From contig CAXBBM010000001.1 in the NCBI GenBank assembly GCA_963973915.1, positions 281,689-345,688 of the forward strand: a DNA stretch of 64,000 nt, given 5' to 3'. The stretch is from Polycyclovorans sp002706265. GTDB lineage: Bacteria; Pseudomonadota; Gammaproteobacteria; Nevskiales; Nevskiaceae. Below are positions 17,366-27,004 of the stretch, one piece after another. Below the pieces are notes generated by a model. It was not told where the DNA came from. It searched no databases and saw nothing but the letters and a program-made list of their open reading frames with translations. The translations under genes were made by a program, and so were the position numbers. The stretch's first letter is position 1; each line of letters begins with the position of its first letter.

Positions 17366-17929
17366 TCAGGACACTCCCGGCTGTGCTTTGGGGGTGTGGT
17401 GCACATCGAGGCTGTCGGCCAGACCGTCGACCCTGGCCGACACGCGACGTTCCAGAAGGCTGATGGCGAACACGCCGGTCAGCGACACCGCCAGGCCACT
17501 CATGGTGGGAATGGTCGCGCGTGAAATGCCCGCGGCCATGTCGCGCGCATTGGCGCCGCCGCTGGAGGTGATGGTCTGGAACACTTCGATCATGCCGGTC
17601 ACGGTGCCCAGCAGCCCCAGCAGCGGTGTCACCAGCACCAGCACCTTGATGATGCCCATCTTGCGTTCGGCTTCAACGCGCATCTCTGAAATCAGCCGCT
17701 CGCGAATGGCGTGGGCAAACCAGGACTCATGATCGGCGCGCGCACGCCATGCCTGCTGGTGGTCCGCAACCATCCTGCCGCTGGCGGTCGCGAAGAACAC
17801 CAGTCGCTCGATGATCAGCATCCACATCAGGAACGCGGTCACCATCAGGGCCAGCACCACCGGTCCCCCTGCGTCCAGGTAGCCGGTGATGGCGCCGTAG
17901 GCGGCGACGGGATTGAGCATTTCGAGCAT
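17366..17929 (-). CDS. exbB: ExbB/TolQ-family proton channel (short, ExbB2)
   Basis: 187 residues from ATG 17929 (MLEMLNPVAA). Three membrane helices are visible: GGPVVLALMVTAFLMWMLIIE, then VTPLLGLLGTVTGMIEVFQ and MSGLAVSLTGVFAISLLERR. The last two carry the family's proton-pathway Gly/Thr pattern. It assembles with ExbD and TonB. A longer in-frame ORF upstream lacks family similarity and overlaps the preceding gene, so I rejected it. Confidence 0.92.
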   Translation of the reverse strand: MLEMLNPVAAYGAITGYLDAGGPVVLALMVTAFLMWMLIIERLVFFATASGRMVADHQQAWRARADHESWFAHAIRERLISEMRVEAERKMGIIKVLVLVTPLLGLLGTVTGMIEVFQTITSSGGANARDMAAGISRATIPTMSGLAVSLTGVFAISLLERRVSARVDGLADSLDVHHTPKAQPGVS

Positions 17930-17942
17930 GACGATTGGCCCG

Positions 17943-19343
17943 TTACGCGCGCTGCTGCTCGGCGTAGGCCGCAACCATGCCGGCCGACTGCTCTTCAAGC
18001 AGTTGCGACAGGCGACGCGAGGTGCCGGAGGCAAACGCATGCAGCACCAGCAGCGGAATCGCGGCGATCAGGCCCTGCACCGTGGTCACCAGTGCCTGCG
18101 AGATACCGCCGGCCATCAGTTTCGGGTCGCCGGTGCCGAACAGGGTGATGGCCTGAAAGGTGACGATCATGCCGATCACGGTGCCGAGCAGGCCCATCAG
18201 CGGCGCCACCGCGGCCAGCACCTTGACCAGACTCAAACCGCTTTCAAGTGCCGGCAGCTCCTTGAGCACGGCGTCGTCAAGTTTGAGCTGCAGGGTTTCG
18301 ATATCGACGTTGCGATTTTCTTCGTAGGCCATCATCACCCGGCCCAGGGGATTGCCCTGCGAGGCCTGTTCGGAGCGCATCTGGGCACGCACCTTCATGC
18401 CGATGATCGTGAGACGAACCCACTTGTAGAGCGCGAAGAGGACGCCGAGCACCGCCAGCGCGACGATGGCGTACCCGATGCCGCCCCCCTGCGCAAGGCG
18501 CTCGGTGAAGGTCGGCATTTCAACCGTCAGGCCCAGCAGCGTGCCCAGCGAGGGATCGATGACGCCGGCAACGTAGCCGTCACCCTTGTGGTTCTCGACC
18601 CGCTCGGCGGCGGCCGTGGCACCGCCACCGGGCTGACGCACCAGCGCCTTGAGCGCGCCGGACTGATAGATCAGATATTCGCCATCGCTGAATGCGGTGA
18701 ACGGACCGATGCGCGTCACGGAGCGCGTTTCGGGCTGATTGTCGGTGCCGATGACATTGCCGGTGAAGGTCACGACCTTGCCCTGCTCGGCCATCTCCTG
18801 CATCAGGGTGTTCCACAGCCCCTCCAACTGCTCGACCGTGGGCAGCGAGTCGGACTGCGCCACTTCGCGCAGCGCCTCACCGCGACCCCGGAACTGGGCC
18901 GACACCAGCGACACGCCCAGCTGTTCGTTGAGATCGGCGGCGGCGGCACGGGCGGCCCCGAACAGCTCGCCGAATTCACCCTGACGCTCGGCCAACTGCG
19001 CGCGCAGTTCGGTCAATTCAAGGTCATTCTTGTTGCGAAGGTCTTCGAGGCGGACCGATGCCTTCTCGGCCGCATCCACCTGCTGACCCACTTCGGTCAA
19101 CATCGCCTTCTGCTCGTTGCGACGCTCGGTGAACCGCGCTTCACGCGCCCGGTTCTCCTCACTCACCGCCGCACGCTCGGCACGGATCGCGGCCAGCGTT
19201 TCTTCAATGGTGTTGACTTCATCGGCCCACGCCGCCGGCGCGACCGAGAAGCCGGCGGCGGCAATCAACAGGCCCGTGCCAATCGCGGCGAATGTGCGCA
19301 TACCTGCTGCCCCTGCAAAGTGCTTGTGAAAAAGGGATTTCAT
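17943..19343 (-). CDS. ExbB-family protein with long periplasmic coiled-coil domain
   Basis: 466 residues. A signal sequence (about 1-40, ending PAAWADE) is followed by about 240 periplasmic residues starting with coiled coil (heptads around AERQGEFGELFGAARAAA) and a mixed domain. The C-terminal third is a MotA/TolQ/ExbB channel with AVAPLMGLLGTVIGMIVTFQAI and TVQGLIAAIPLLVLHAFA. This extended architecture is the standard first exbB gene of TonB2 operons with a DUF3450 partner. The periplasmic extension probably binds DUF3450 or the wall. Confidence 0.92.
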   Translation of the reverse strand: MKSLFHKHFAGAAGMRTFAAIGTGLLIAAAGFSVAPAAWADEVNTIEETLAAIRAERAAVSEENRAREARFTERRNEQKAMLTEVGQQVDAAEKASVRLEDLRNKNDLELTELRAQLAERQGEFGELFGAARAAAADLNEQLGVSLVSAQFRGRGEALREVAQSDSLPTVEQLEGLWNTLMQEMAEQGKVVTFTGNVIGTDNQPETRSVTRIGPFTAFSDGEYLIYQSGALKALVRQPGGGATAAAERVENHKGDGYVAGVIDPSLGTLLGLTVEMPTFTERLAQGGGIGYAIVALAVLGVLFALYKWVRLTIIGMKVRAQMRSEQASQGNPLGRVMMAYEENRNVDIETLQLKLDDAVLKELPALESGLSLVKVLAAVAPLMGLLGTVIGMIVTFQAITLFGTGDPKLMAGGISQALVTTVQGLIAAIPLLVLHAFASGTSRRLSQLLEEQSAGMVAAYAEQQRA

Positions 19344-19356
19344 GATCGGTCGGTCC

Positions 19357-20124
19357 TCACTCGGCCATTTGCGGAGCAGGCACGGGAATGGTCATCAGGT
19401 CGGGCGGAATCTGCTCACGCGCCATGCGCGAGGCCACGCGCACCGAAGACAGAAACGACCCATCCAGATCGGTCCACTGGCCGGAGGCCTTGTCGTAGAT
19501 CTTCAGCAGGCGGTCGTCGTCCGACTTGGCAATGAGCGCGATGCGGCCAATGCGCAGAAATTCGAGGTTCTCGTACTGGGTGCCGTCGAGTTCCGCGTCG
19601 GCCCGGTAGGACTCGATGGTGCGTCCGTACTCGTTTTCGATCTGGTAGGCCTCGACGATCAGCCGATAGCGCTGCGCCGGCGACTGGCCGGGATCTTCCA
19701 TCACGCGCCGCAGGCGGGCCACGCGGTTGGCACGCTCGCCGGTCTGGAACGGCAGGTCGGCGGCGACCAGCTTTTCGAGCCCGGTGAGCATGTCCTCGAT
19801 CAGCGGCTGTACCGAGCGTTGCAGGCCGGCGATGTTGGCAATGTCGGCCTTGAGCGATTCCTTCTCGCGCTCCTGCGTCTCGATCTGCCGCTGCTGCGAG
19901 GCGTTGTAGCGGTTGAGCTGCTCAAGCTGCTTGAGGTTGGCGCGGTAGTCGTTGAGCAGGCTCTGGGCCTGGTCATCCAACTGTTCGACGCGACCCTGAG
20001 ACCGTTCGGTTTCAGTGATGGTCTGCTGGCTGACCTGAACGGCCGCGCTCAACTGCGCGTGCGCAGATGCTGAAACGCCCGCCAAGAACATCGCCGAAAC
20101 TGCGGCGGTGATGGATGCCCTCAT
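19357..20124 (-). CDS. DUF3450 periplasmic coiled-coil protein, first gene of TonB operon
   Basis: 255 residues from ATG 20124, which has GGAGAGGG just upstream on the coding strand. Signal peptide ends ASAHAQLS; residues about 30-110 form a long coiled coil (QLEQLNRYNASQQRQIETQ), followed by the DUF3450 body ending in VPAPQMAE. The family is found almost only next to ExbB in TonB2 operons and is thought to assist energy transfer; its biochemistry is unknown. It starts the seven-gene operon that ends at 14465. Confidence 0.9.
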   Translation of the reverse strand: MRASITAAVSAMFLAGVSASAHAQLSAAVQVSQQTITETERSQGRVEQLDDQAQSLLNDYRANLKQLEQLNRYNASQQRQIETQEREKESLKADIANIAGLQRSVQPLIEDMLTGLEKLVAADLPFQTGERANRVARLRRVMEDPGQSPAQRYRLIVEAYQIENEYGRTIESYRADAELDGTQYENLEFLRIGRIALIAKSDDDRLLKIYDKASGQWTDLDGSFLSSVRVASRMAREQIPPDLMTIPVPAPQMAE

Positions 20125-20457
20125 GTGTGCCCTCTCCGGTAAAACGTCAATCGCAGAAATGTGGTCGCGCGCCGCAGGCGGGTTGCAACCGGTCGCATGA
20201 GTGCCAGAACGACACTGGCAGCCCGAAATCAGAAATGGTTGGACGAAGCCCCGAAGCACCGGCCGTTGCGCGGCGCCGCGACACCGTGCGCGCAAGCGCG
20301 TCAGGTGTTGATGCGACTGCCCCGGTGAAGCATCAATTTCATGAATTGATTCACCGCCTTCGGGATACGGATCAGACCCCTTGGGTCGCCCTGATGCTTC
20401 GCCCACCCACTGAAGGGCGCGTAGCTTGATCGCGATACATGACAGTTGTATGTCAGC
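20125..20457. promoter_or_regulatory. Promoter region of the TonB2 operon (333 bp without a gene)
   Basis: No coding frame looks real here. It holds the ribosome site of the DUF3450 gene and two inverted repeats that could be operators: TCAATT-N5-AATTGA around 20335 and ATACA-N7-TGTAT around 20435. I see no Fur box, sigma-54 promoter or terminator-bearing leader. Confidence 0.35.
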
Positions 20458-21813
20458 TCAGCGACACATCACCGAGGTCACGAAAATCACGCCGGTCCAC
20501 AGCAGCGCGATGAAGGTGTAGCCCATCACGGCCCGCGCCGGCACCTGGGCCAGGGTCAGCACCGGCAGCAGGATCAATGGCTGGATCAGGTTGGTCCATT
20601 GGTCGCCCAGCGCCACGGCCATCGCCGTCGCCGGAAGGTCCGCGCCCAGCTGCTGGGCCGCGCTCATCATGATCGGGCCTTGCACCGCCCACTGGGCACC
20701 GCCCGAGGGAATGAAGACATTCAGCAGCCCGGCGCTGAGAAACGCCATCAATGGCAGGCTGTCGGCGCTGGCCATCGCCGAAGCCTGGGCGACCAGCAGG
20801 TTGCCCAGCCCTGAACTCGCGATCAGCCCCGCAATGCCGGCGTAGAACGGGTATTGCAGCAGGAAGGGCACGACAATGTCGCCGCCACCGGCCACCGCCT
20901 TCAGGTAGCGCTGCAGCGTGCCCGCACAGAGCAGACCGGCCATCAGCAGCGTGAAGTTCATGATGTTGAGCGTGAGCCCACCCCCTCGTGTGCCGTAATG
21001 GGTCAGCAGAAACAGTGCGCCGCCCGCCACCGTGGCCAGCACCAGCAGCCGGGACTGCTCCAGACGCAGGGCCGGGCTGGCGGGCGTGACCGGGGCGGCG
21101 TCGGCGCGGGCCGCGTCCAGACCCGGCTTGGGCCCGGCACACAGGTGATCGGGAATCTCCTGCACGTTTTCGGGTCGCTTGGGGTGCAGCAGGGCCATCA
21201 CCCACGGCAGGGTCAGCAAGATGGCCGCCACCGTCAGGCCGTTCCACACGGTGAACAGAGTGGCCGAGGTGGGGATGAGGCCGATCTGCGATTCCAGAAA
21301 ATGCCCCGGCGTGGCAAGGGTCAGTGGAATCGACCCCGACACGCCCTGATGCCAGACCACGAAGCCCGAGAACGCCGAGCCGATCAACAACGGGTAATGC
21401 ACGCGGATGCCGCGGCGCCGGCAGCCCTCACCCACGGCGCGCGAGACGACGCCGGCCGCCACCAGCGCGGTCGCCCACGAGAACACCGCGATCACCCCGG
21501 TCAACAGGCAGACCATGACGTAGGCCGAGCGCGGTGAGCGCACCAGATCTGCCGCCTTCAACAGGCCGCCGCGCACCGGCGCCGTGCTGGCCAGGGCGTA
21601 ACCCAGCAGCAGCGACAGCGCCATCTGGTTGGTGAACGTCAACAGGCTCCAGAAGCCGTCGCCCCAGGCATCGATGGCCGCGCGCGGCGCGGTGTCGGTG
21701 AGCGCCAGTACCAGGGCCACGGTGAGCAGCGTCAGGGTGATCGCCACCACCAGGGCGTCTGGCATCCAGCGCTCAAAGAAGCGGACGATGCCCGCCGTCA
21801 TCCGGTCCAACAT
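20458..21813 (-). CDS. atoE: Short-chain fatty acid transporter (AtoE family)
   Basis: 451 residues with about ten hydrophobic segments spread over the whole length, such as PDALVVAITLTLLTVALVLAL and LLLGYALASTAP. Conserved AtoE features are FTNQMALSLLLGYAL, GSAFSGFVVWHQGVSGSIPL and FIPSGGAQWAVQGPI. ATG 21813 has GGAGGGG upstream on the coding strand. It probably imports acetoacetate, butyrate or similar acids; the thiolase gene 153 bp upstream on the same strand would handle the products. Confidence 0.93.
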   Translation of the reverse strand: MLDRMTAGIVRFFERWMPDALVVAITLTLLTVALVLALTDTAPRAAIDAWGDGFWSLLTFTNQMALSLLLGYALASTAPVRGGLLKAADLVRSPRSAYVMVCLLTGVIAVFSWATALVAAGVVSRAVGEGCRRRGIRVHYPLLIGSAFSGFVVWHQGVSGSIPLTLATPGHFLESQIGLIPTSATLFTVWNGLTVAAILLTLPWVMALLHPKRPENVQEIPDHLCAGPKPGLDAARADAAPVTPASPALRLEQSRLLVLATVAGGALFLLTHYGTRGGGLTLNIMNFTLLMAGLLCAGTLQRYLKAVAGGGDIVVPFLLQYPFYAGIAGLIASSGLGNLLVAQASAMASADSLPLMAFLSAGLLNVFIPSGGAQWAVQGPIMMSAAQQLGADLPATAMAVALGDQWTNLIQPLILLPVLTLAQVPARAVMGYTFIALLWTGVIFVTSVMCR

Positions 21814-21966
21814 CGCCCGCCCCTCCGAGTCTGCCCCGCTCAAGCGGGATCTTGAGTGGCGGCACACCGAAACGGCATGCCGCGTTCTTCGGGTGTCACG
21901 TGTCGCAGATGCGGCGTCACCGACGCCCATCGTTGACGCCCACCATTTTGGCCGCCCGGCGGCCGG

Positions 21967-23151
21967 TCAGACCTTTTCGAAGATCGCCGCGATGCCCTGA
22001 CCGCCGCCGATGCACATGGTGGCCAGCGCGTAGCGCCCGCCCACACGGTGCAGTTCGTAGATGGCCTTGGTGGTGATGATGGCCCCGGTGGCGCCCACCG
22101 GATGGCCCAGAGAAATGCCCGAGCCGTTGGGATTGACCTTGGCCGGGTCAAACCCCAGCTCGCGTGACACCGCACAGGCCTGGGCGGCAAATGCCTCGTT
22201 GGCCTCGATCACATCGAGATCGGCAATTTTCAGGCCCGCGCGCTTCAGCGCCGCCTGGGTGGCCGGCACCGGGCCAATGCCCATGATTTCGGGTTCGACG
22301 CCCGCGTGCGCGTAGGTCACCAGACGCGCCAGCGGTTTCAGGTTGTGCGCCTTCACGGCCTCGCCGGTGGCCAGCACCACGGCCGCCGCGCCGTCGTTGA
22401 TGCCCGATGCGTTGCCGGCGGTGACCAGCCCGTCCTTCTTGAAGACCGGCTTCATCTTGGCCAACTGCTCGGCGGTCACGTCACCGCGCACGTTCTCGTC
22501 CACCTTGAACACGGTCGGGCCTTTGCGCCCCGGCACTTCCACGGTGACGATCTGGCTCTCGAAGCGGCCTTCGGCGATTGCCCGTGCGGCGCGCTGCTGG
22601 CTCTGGATGGCCAGGGCATCCTGGTCTTCGCGGCTGATGCCGAACCGGGCGGCCACGTTCTCGGCGGTAATGCCCATGTGGAAGGCGTGGAACGGATCGT
22701 GAAGGATGCCGACCATGTAATCGAGCATCTTGGCATCGCCCATGCGCGCGCCCCAACGCCCGGCAGGCATCAGGTAGGGGCCGCGGCTCATCGCCTCGGC
22801 GCCGGCGCCGATGGCAATTTCAGCATCGCCCAGCAGCAGCGTCTGCGCCGCCGACACAATGGCCTGCAGGCCAGAACCGCACAGACGGTTGACGTTGAAC
22901 GCCGGCGTTTCCTTGGGGCAGCCGGCCTGCATGGCGGCCACACGGCCCAGATACGCGTCGCGCGGCTCGGTGGGAATCACCGTGCCCATCACCATATGCC
23001 CGACCTGGTCCGGCGCGATGCCCGCACGACTGATCGCCTCGCGCACTGCAACGGTGGCCAGATCGGCCAGCGGCATGTCCTTGAGTGAGCCACCAAAGCT
23101 GCCGATGGCGGTACGGGTGGCGGCGACAACGAAAACGTCTTTCTGGCTCAT
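21967..23151 (-). CDS. Acetyl-CoA acetyltransferase (thiolase)
   Basis: 394-residue biosynthetic/degradative thiolase. Catalytic residues are C91 in NVNRLCGSGLQAI, the His of SLGHPVGATGA, and the C-terminal Cys of MCIGGGQGIA. It interconverts two acetyl-CoA with acetoacetyl-CoA or cleaves longer 3-ketoacyl-CoA. Start ATG 23151 matches the family N-terminus (MSQKDVFVVAATRT). With atoE downstream it looks like a small ketone-body or short-chain acid module; AtoB, PhaA and BktB cannot be told apart by eye. Confidence 0.94.
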   Translation of the reverse strand: MSQKDVFVVAATRTAIGSFGGSLKDMPLADLATVAVREAISRAGIAPDQVGHMVMGTVIPTEPRDAYLGRVAAMQAGCPKETPAFNVNRLCGSGLQAIVSAAQTLLLGDAEIAIGAGAEAMSRGPYLMPAGRWGARMGDAKMLDYMVGILHDPFHAFHMGITAENVAARFGISREDQDALAIQSQQRAARAIAEGRFESQIVTVEVPGRKGPTVFKVDENVRGDVTAEQLAKMKPVFKKDGLVTAGNASGINDGAAAVVLATGEAVKAHNLKPLARLVTYAHAGVEPEIMGIGPVPATQAALKRAGLKIADLDVIEANEAFAAQACAVSRELGFDPAKVNPNGSGISLGHPVGATGAIITTKAIYELHRVGGRYALATMCIGGGQGIAAIFEKV

Positions 23152-23384
23152 GTTGCGATTCCTCGATCTGATGGGACGTGATGCGGACAAGGCCGTGATG
23201 GCCGGGTGATGAACTGGGCGTGCGCACAACCCCGCGATGCAGCAAAGCGGCGACGGCGCGGAACGCGCGGACGACGCCCCCACCGCGCACCGCCCTGCGG
23301 TGCAGTCGGCCCGAGTCGTCGACAGACCGCCATTTTTTCACAGTTCGCCGCGGGGCCACCGCAATCCGCCTGCGCGGCGGCGCC

Positions 23385-24401
23385 TCAGGGGCGACGCTTG
23401 CCGCTGCGGGCTTGCGGCGCGCGGGGCGTTTTGGCCGCTGCGCTGCTGCGGCCCGCCGAAGCGGCCGCCCTGGGCTTTGGCGACGCCTTGCGCGCGGGCT
23501 TGGCAAAACCGGCGTCGGCCGCCTCGGCGGCGCGCTTTGCCTTGGCCGATCGCGGGGCCTGGGGCCTGGCGGCGGCGCGGGCGCTGGCGGCCGCCTCGGC
23601 GCGCTTGCGCACGACGCCCGGCGAGGGCGGTGCCGCGGCCAGCGCATCCAGTCCCACCGCCTTGAGCAGGGCGTTGCGCTCGGCGTCGGTGGCCTCCCTG
23701 AATCCGCCGGCCTTGATGCCACGCCCCAGCACGATGGGACCGTAGGCAGTGCGGATCAGCCGGCTGACCTGCAGTTTCTGCGACTCGATCAACCGGCGCA
23801 CTTCGCGCTGGCGCCCTTCGTGCAGCGTGGCGCCCCACCACTGGTTGGCGCTCACGCCTTCTTCGTTGACGCCGGGCGCCAGGCTGTCGAACTTGGCGCG
23901 ATGGCCGTCAATCATCACCCCGGTGCGGGTCAGCGTGGTGATGATCTCGGGCGTGATCTCGCCCAGCACCCGCACCGCGTACTCGCGGGTGATCTCGTAG
24001 CTGGGGTGCATCAGCCGTTTGGCCAGTTCGCCGTGATTGGTGAGCAGCAGCAGCCCCGAGGTGTTGATGTCGAGCCGCCCCACGGTGATCCAGCGGCCGC
24101 TGACCAGATTGGGCAACTTGCGGAAGATGGTGGGCCGGCCTTCGGGGTCGTCACGGGTCACCACCTCCCCCACCTTCTTGCGGTACAGCAGCACCCGCAA
24201 CGGCTCGGTGCGGCGCGCGGGCGTGAACAGCCGGCCATCGACCTTGATCCGGTCCTTGGCCTTCACTTTCAGCCCGGTGGTGGCGGTGACGCCATTGACC
24301 TCGATGCGCCCGGCTTCGATCCAGCGCTCGATCTCACGGCGGCTGGCCAATCCGGCGTCGGCCAGCACTTTCTGCAAACGCTCGTGGGATGAATCGCTCA
24401 A
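23385..24401 (-). CDS. rluB: 23S rRNA pseudouridine synthase RluB with basic tail
   Basis: 338 residues: S4 domain (ERLQKVLADAGLASRREIE), RsuA/RluB catalytic domain with GRLDINTSGLLLLTN containing the catalytic Asp, and a C-terminal tail of about 75 residues made almost only of Ala, Lys, Arg and Pro. It makes pseudouridine 2605 in helix 93 of 23S rRNA. Basic tails are common in this enzyme in high-GC proteobacteria and probably help RNA binding. Start overlaps the scpB stop by 4 bp. Confidence 0.95.
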   Translation of the reverse strand: MSDSSHERLQKVLADAGLASRREIERWIEAGRIEVNGVTATTGLKVKAKDRIKVDGRLFTPARRTEPLRVLLYRKKVGEVVTRDDPEGRPTIFRKLPNLVSGRWITVGRLDINTSGLLLLTNHGELAKRLMHPSYEITREYAVRVLGEITPEIITTLTRTGVMIDGHRAKFDSLAPGVNEEGVSANQWWGATLHEGRQREVRRLIESQKLQVSRLIRTAYGPIVLGRGIKAGGFREATDAERNALLKAVGLDALAAAPPSPGVVRKRAEAAASARAAARPQAPRSAKAKRAAEAADAGFAKPARKASPKPRAAASAGRSSAAAKTPRAPQARSGKRRP

Positions 24402-25087
24402 AGTCGGGTCGCCTCGTCGGGTACATCAAAAGAATCATCGCCATCGTCGGCGGCAGGACTGTTACTGAGCAGCGGCCCCTGGGCATTGAGCCGCAGCAGC
24501 GCGGCCTCCAGTTGCTCGGGATCCTTGATGGCGGGCAGTTCGGGCAACTGTTCAAGGCTGCGCAAGCCCAGATCGTTGAGCAACTGCGGCGTGGTGCCGA
24601 ACAGCGAAGGCCGGCCCGGCACTTCCTTGACGCCCACTTCGCGAATCCAGCCGCGCTCCAGCAAGTTGCGCATGATGCCGGCCGACAGGCTCACGCCGCG
24701 AATGTCTTCGATATCGCCGCGCGTCACCGGCTGCTGGTAGCAGACGATGGCCAGGGTCTCCAGCAGGGCGCGCGACAGCTTGGCGGGCTTTTCCTGCCAG
24801 AGCCGCCCCACGACCGCGTTGTGCACGGCGCGAATCTGCAGGCGCCAGCCGCCGGCAACGTCCACCAGTTCTACCGCGCGGCCGGACAACTGGGCGTCCA
24901 GTGCCGCCAGCGCGGCGCGCACTTCGGCCTTGCTGGGCGCGTCGGGCGCCGCGAGCAGCCTTTGCAGCGCCTCCAGCGGCAGGGGCGCGTCGGCCGCCAG
25001 CAGCAGGGCTTCAAGCGACGAGGCCCAACGTTCGGGCGCGCGCAGCAGTGCGGCGGGGTCGTGGTCGAGGTCCGGGTCAGGCAGCAT
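24398..25087 (-). CDS. scpB: Segregation and condensation protein B
   Basis: 229 residues from ATG 25087. Two winged-helix domains typical of ScpB are visible (LEALLLAADAPLPLEALQRLL, then LLETLAIVCYQQPVTRGDIEDIRGV and LFGTTPQLLNDLGL). It forms a kleisin complex with ScpA and SMC. It overlaps scpA by 11 bp and rluB by 4 bp, giving the usual scpA-scpB-rluB order. Confidence 0.95.
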   Translation of the reverse strand: MLPDPDLDHDPAALLRAPERWASSLEALLLAADAPLPLEALQRLLAAPDAPSKAEVRAALAALDAQLSGRAVELVDVAGGWRLQIRAVHNAVVGRLWQEKPAKLSRALLETLAIVCYQQPVTRGDIEDIRGVSLSAGIMRNLLERGWIREVGVKEVPGRPSLFGTTPQLLNDLGLRSLEQLPELPAIKDPEQLEAALLRLNAQGPLLSNSPAADDGDDSFDVPDEATRL

Positions 25088-25931
25088 CGTCGGCAAGGTT
25101 CTGGGGCTGGGCCCGGTCGAGCAGAATGGGCTGGAACGGGGCGTCCTGCACCAGTTCGATGAGGTTGCGCTTGACCAGTTCGAGCACGGCCAGAAAGCAC
25201 ACCACCACACCGGCCTTGCCCTCGGCCGCATTCAGCAGCGCCTCGAAGGGCTGCGGGCCGGCCTGCACGCGCTGCAGAATCTGGCTCATGCGCGCCCGCA
25301 CCGACAGCGGCTCGCGGGCAATGCGGTGATGGGTGTACAGCGCCGCGCGGCTCAGCACCTGCTGCATGGCCAGCAGCAGTTCCCGCAGGGCCAGCGGCGG
25401 CAGCTCGCCCTCGGCCGGGGCGGCGTCGACGCGGGCGGCGGCAATGAAGCGATCACGCCCGACGCGCGGCACCGCGTCGATCTGCTCGGCGGCGCGCTTG
25501 AAACGCTCGTAGGCCTGCAATCGCCGCACCAGTTCCATGCGCGGGTCTTCGGACTCGCCTTCTTCGACCGGCGGCGGTCGCGGCAGCAGAATGCGCGACT
25601 TGATCTCGGCCAGCAGCGCCGCCATCACCAGATACTCGGCTGCCAACTCCAGCCGCAGGCCCTGCATCAGCTCGATGTACGCAACGTACTGCTGGGTGAT
25701 CGACAGCACCGGAATGTCGAGAATGTCGAGGTTCTGTTTGCGAATCAGGTACAGCAGCAGGTCCAGCGGGCCTTCGAAGGCATCGAGAATGACTTCCAGC
25801 GCATCGGGCGGGATGTACAGGTCTTCGGGCAGGCGGGCCATGGGCTCGCCGCGCACCCGCGCCAGCGCCGGCAGGTCGGCCGCCGGTGCAAACAACGGCA
25901 GGTCGCTGACCTGGGCCGCCGCCTCGGTCAT
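25077..25931 (-). CDS. scpA: Segregation and condensation protein A
   Basis: 284-residue kleisin. The N-terminal FEGPLDLLLYLIRKQNLDILDIPV is the family hallmark, and the C-terminal winged helix (VVVCFLAVLELVKRNLIEL) binds the SMC head. It organises the chromosome with SMC and ScpB. Start overlaps the trpS stop by 4 bp. Confidence 0.95.
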   Translation of the reverse strand: MTEAAAQVSDLPLFAPAADLPALARVRGEPMARLPEDLYIPPDALEVILDAFEGPLDLLLYLIRKQNLDILDIPVLSITQQYVAYIELMQGLRLELAAEYLVMAALLAEIKSRILLPRPPPVEEGESEDPRMELVRRLQAYERFKRAAEQIDAVPRVGRDRFIAAARVDAAPAEGELPPLALRELLLAMQQVLSRAALYTHHRIAREPLSVRARMSQILQRVQAGPQPFEALLNAAEGKAGVVVCFLAVLELVKRNLIELVQDAPFQPILLDRAQPQNLADDAA

Positions 25932-26932
25932 CGCGGAATGTACCCCAGCGCGTCGTGCACGCGATCGAGCGTGATGGCGGCCTTTCCGGCGGCGCGCTGC
26001 GCCCCTTCGCGCAACACCTGTTGCAGGTAGTCGGGCGCGGCCCGCACCTCGTGATAGCGGGTCTGGATGGGCGTCAGCAACGCCACCACCCGCTCGGCGA
26101 CCTCGCCCTTCAGGTGGCCGTAGCCCTTGCCCTCGAAGCGGTCGACCAGCGCCGGAATGGCTTCGCCACTCAGCGCGGCGAGCATGCTCAGCAGGTTTGA
26201 CACGCCGGGTTTGGCCGCAACGTCGAAGCCGATGGCGTTGTCGGTGTCGGTCACCGCGCGCTTCACCTTGCGGGTGACCACCTCGGGCGGGTCCAGCAGA
26301 TAGAGGGCGTCGGTCTCGGCGTCGCCCGACTTGCTCATTTTGGCCGTCGGCGTCTGCAGCCCCATGATGCGGGCGCCCACCGGCGGGATCATCGGCTCCG
26401 GCACGGTGAACACCGGCCCGTGCACCTTGTTGAAGCGCTGGGCAATGTCACGGGTCAATTCCAGGTGCTGCTTCTGGTCGTCGCCCACCGGCACCCGATC
26501 GGCCTGGTACAGCAGGATGTCAGCGGCCATCAACACTGGATAGGTAAACAGTCCGGCATTGATGTTGTCGGCATGTTTGGCCGATTTGTCCTTGAACTGC
26601 GTCATGCGGTTCAGCTCGCCCATCTGCGTGTAGGTGTTGAGCACCCAGGCCAGTTCGGCGTGCTGCGGCACGTGGCTTTGCACGAACAGCACGTTCTGCG
26701 CGGGGTCCAGCCCGCAGGCGATGTACAGCGCCAGAAACTCATGGCAGCGCTCACGCAGCGCGTCGCGGTCCTGGCGCACGGTGATGGCGTGCAGGTCCAC
26801 CAGCATGTAGTAGCAGTCGAACCGGTCGTGCAGACCCAGCCAGTGCTTGAGCGCGCCCAGATAATTGCCGATGGTCAAGCGGCCGGACGGCTGGATGCCG
26901 GACAACACGGTGGGGCGTTTCTCGGAACTCAT
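25928..26932 (-). CDS. trpS: Tryptophanyl-tRNA synthetase
   Basis: 334-residue class I aminoacyl-tRNA synthetase. The HIGH-type signature is GIQPSGRLTIGNYLGAL and the second signature is KMSKSGDAE. Other conserved runs are MGELNRMTQFKDK and LMAADILLYQ. Standard length. It is the first gene of a translation-and-chromosome operon trpS-scpA-scpB-rluB with overlaps throughout; 72 bp separate it from the M50 peptidase gene upstream. Confidence 0.97.
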   Translation of the reverse strand: MSSEKRPTVLSGIQPSGRLTIGNYLGALKHWLGLHDRFDCYYMLVDLHAITVRQDRDALRERCHEFLALYIACGLDPAQNVLFVQSHVPQHAELAWVLNTYTQMGELNRMTQFKDKSAKHADNINAGLFTYPVLMAADILLYQADRVPVGDDQKQHLELTRDIAQRFNKVHGPVFTVPEPMIPPVGARIMGLQTPTAKMSKSGDAETDALYLLDPPEVVTRKVKRAVTDTDNAIGFDVAAKPGVSNLLSMLAALSGEAIPALVDRFEGKGYGHLKGEVAERVVALLTPIQTRYHEVRAAPDYLQQVLREGAQRAAGKAAITLDRVHDALGYIPR

Positions 26933-27004
26933 GCTGCAGACTCGTTCAAAAAATGAGGACGGGGCCAGAAGGGCCGCACTGCGCCGTCGCGGCGCATCAG
27001 AGGC

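Noticed and set aside
23280..23340. GC-rich hairpin GCACCGC/GCGGTGC after rluB as a terminator
   Set aside because: No T tract follows on the coding strand, and the T run nearby is on the wrong side.
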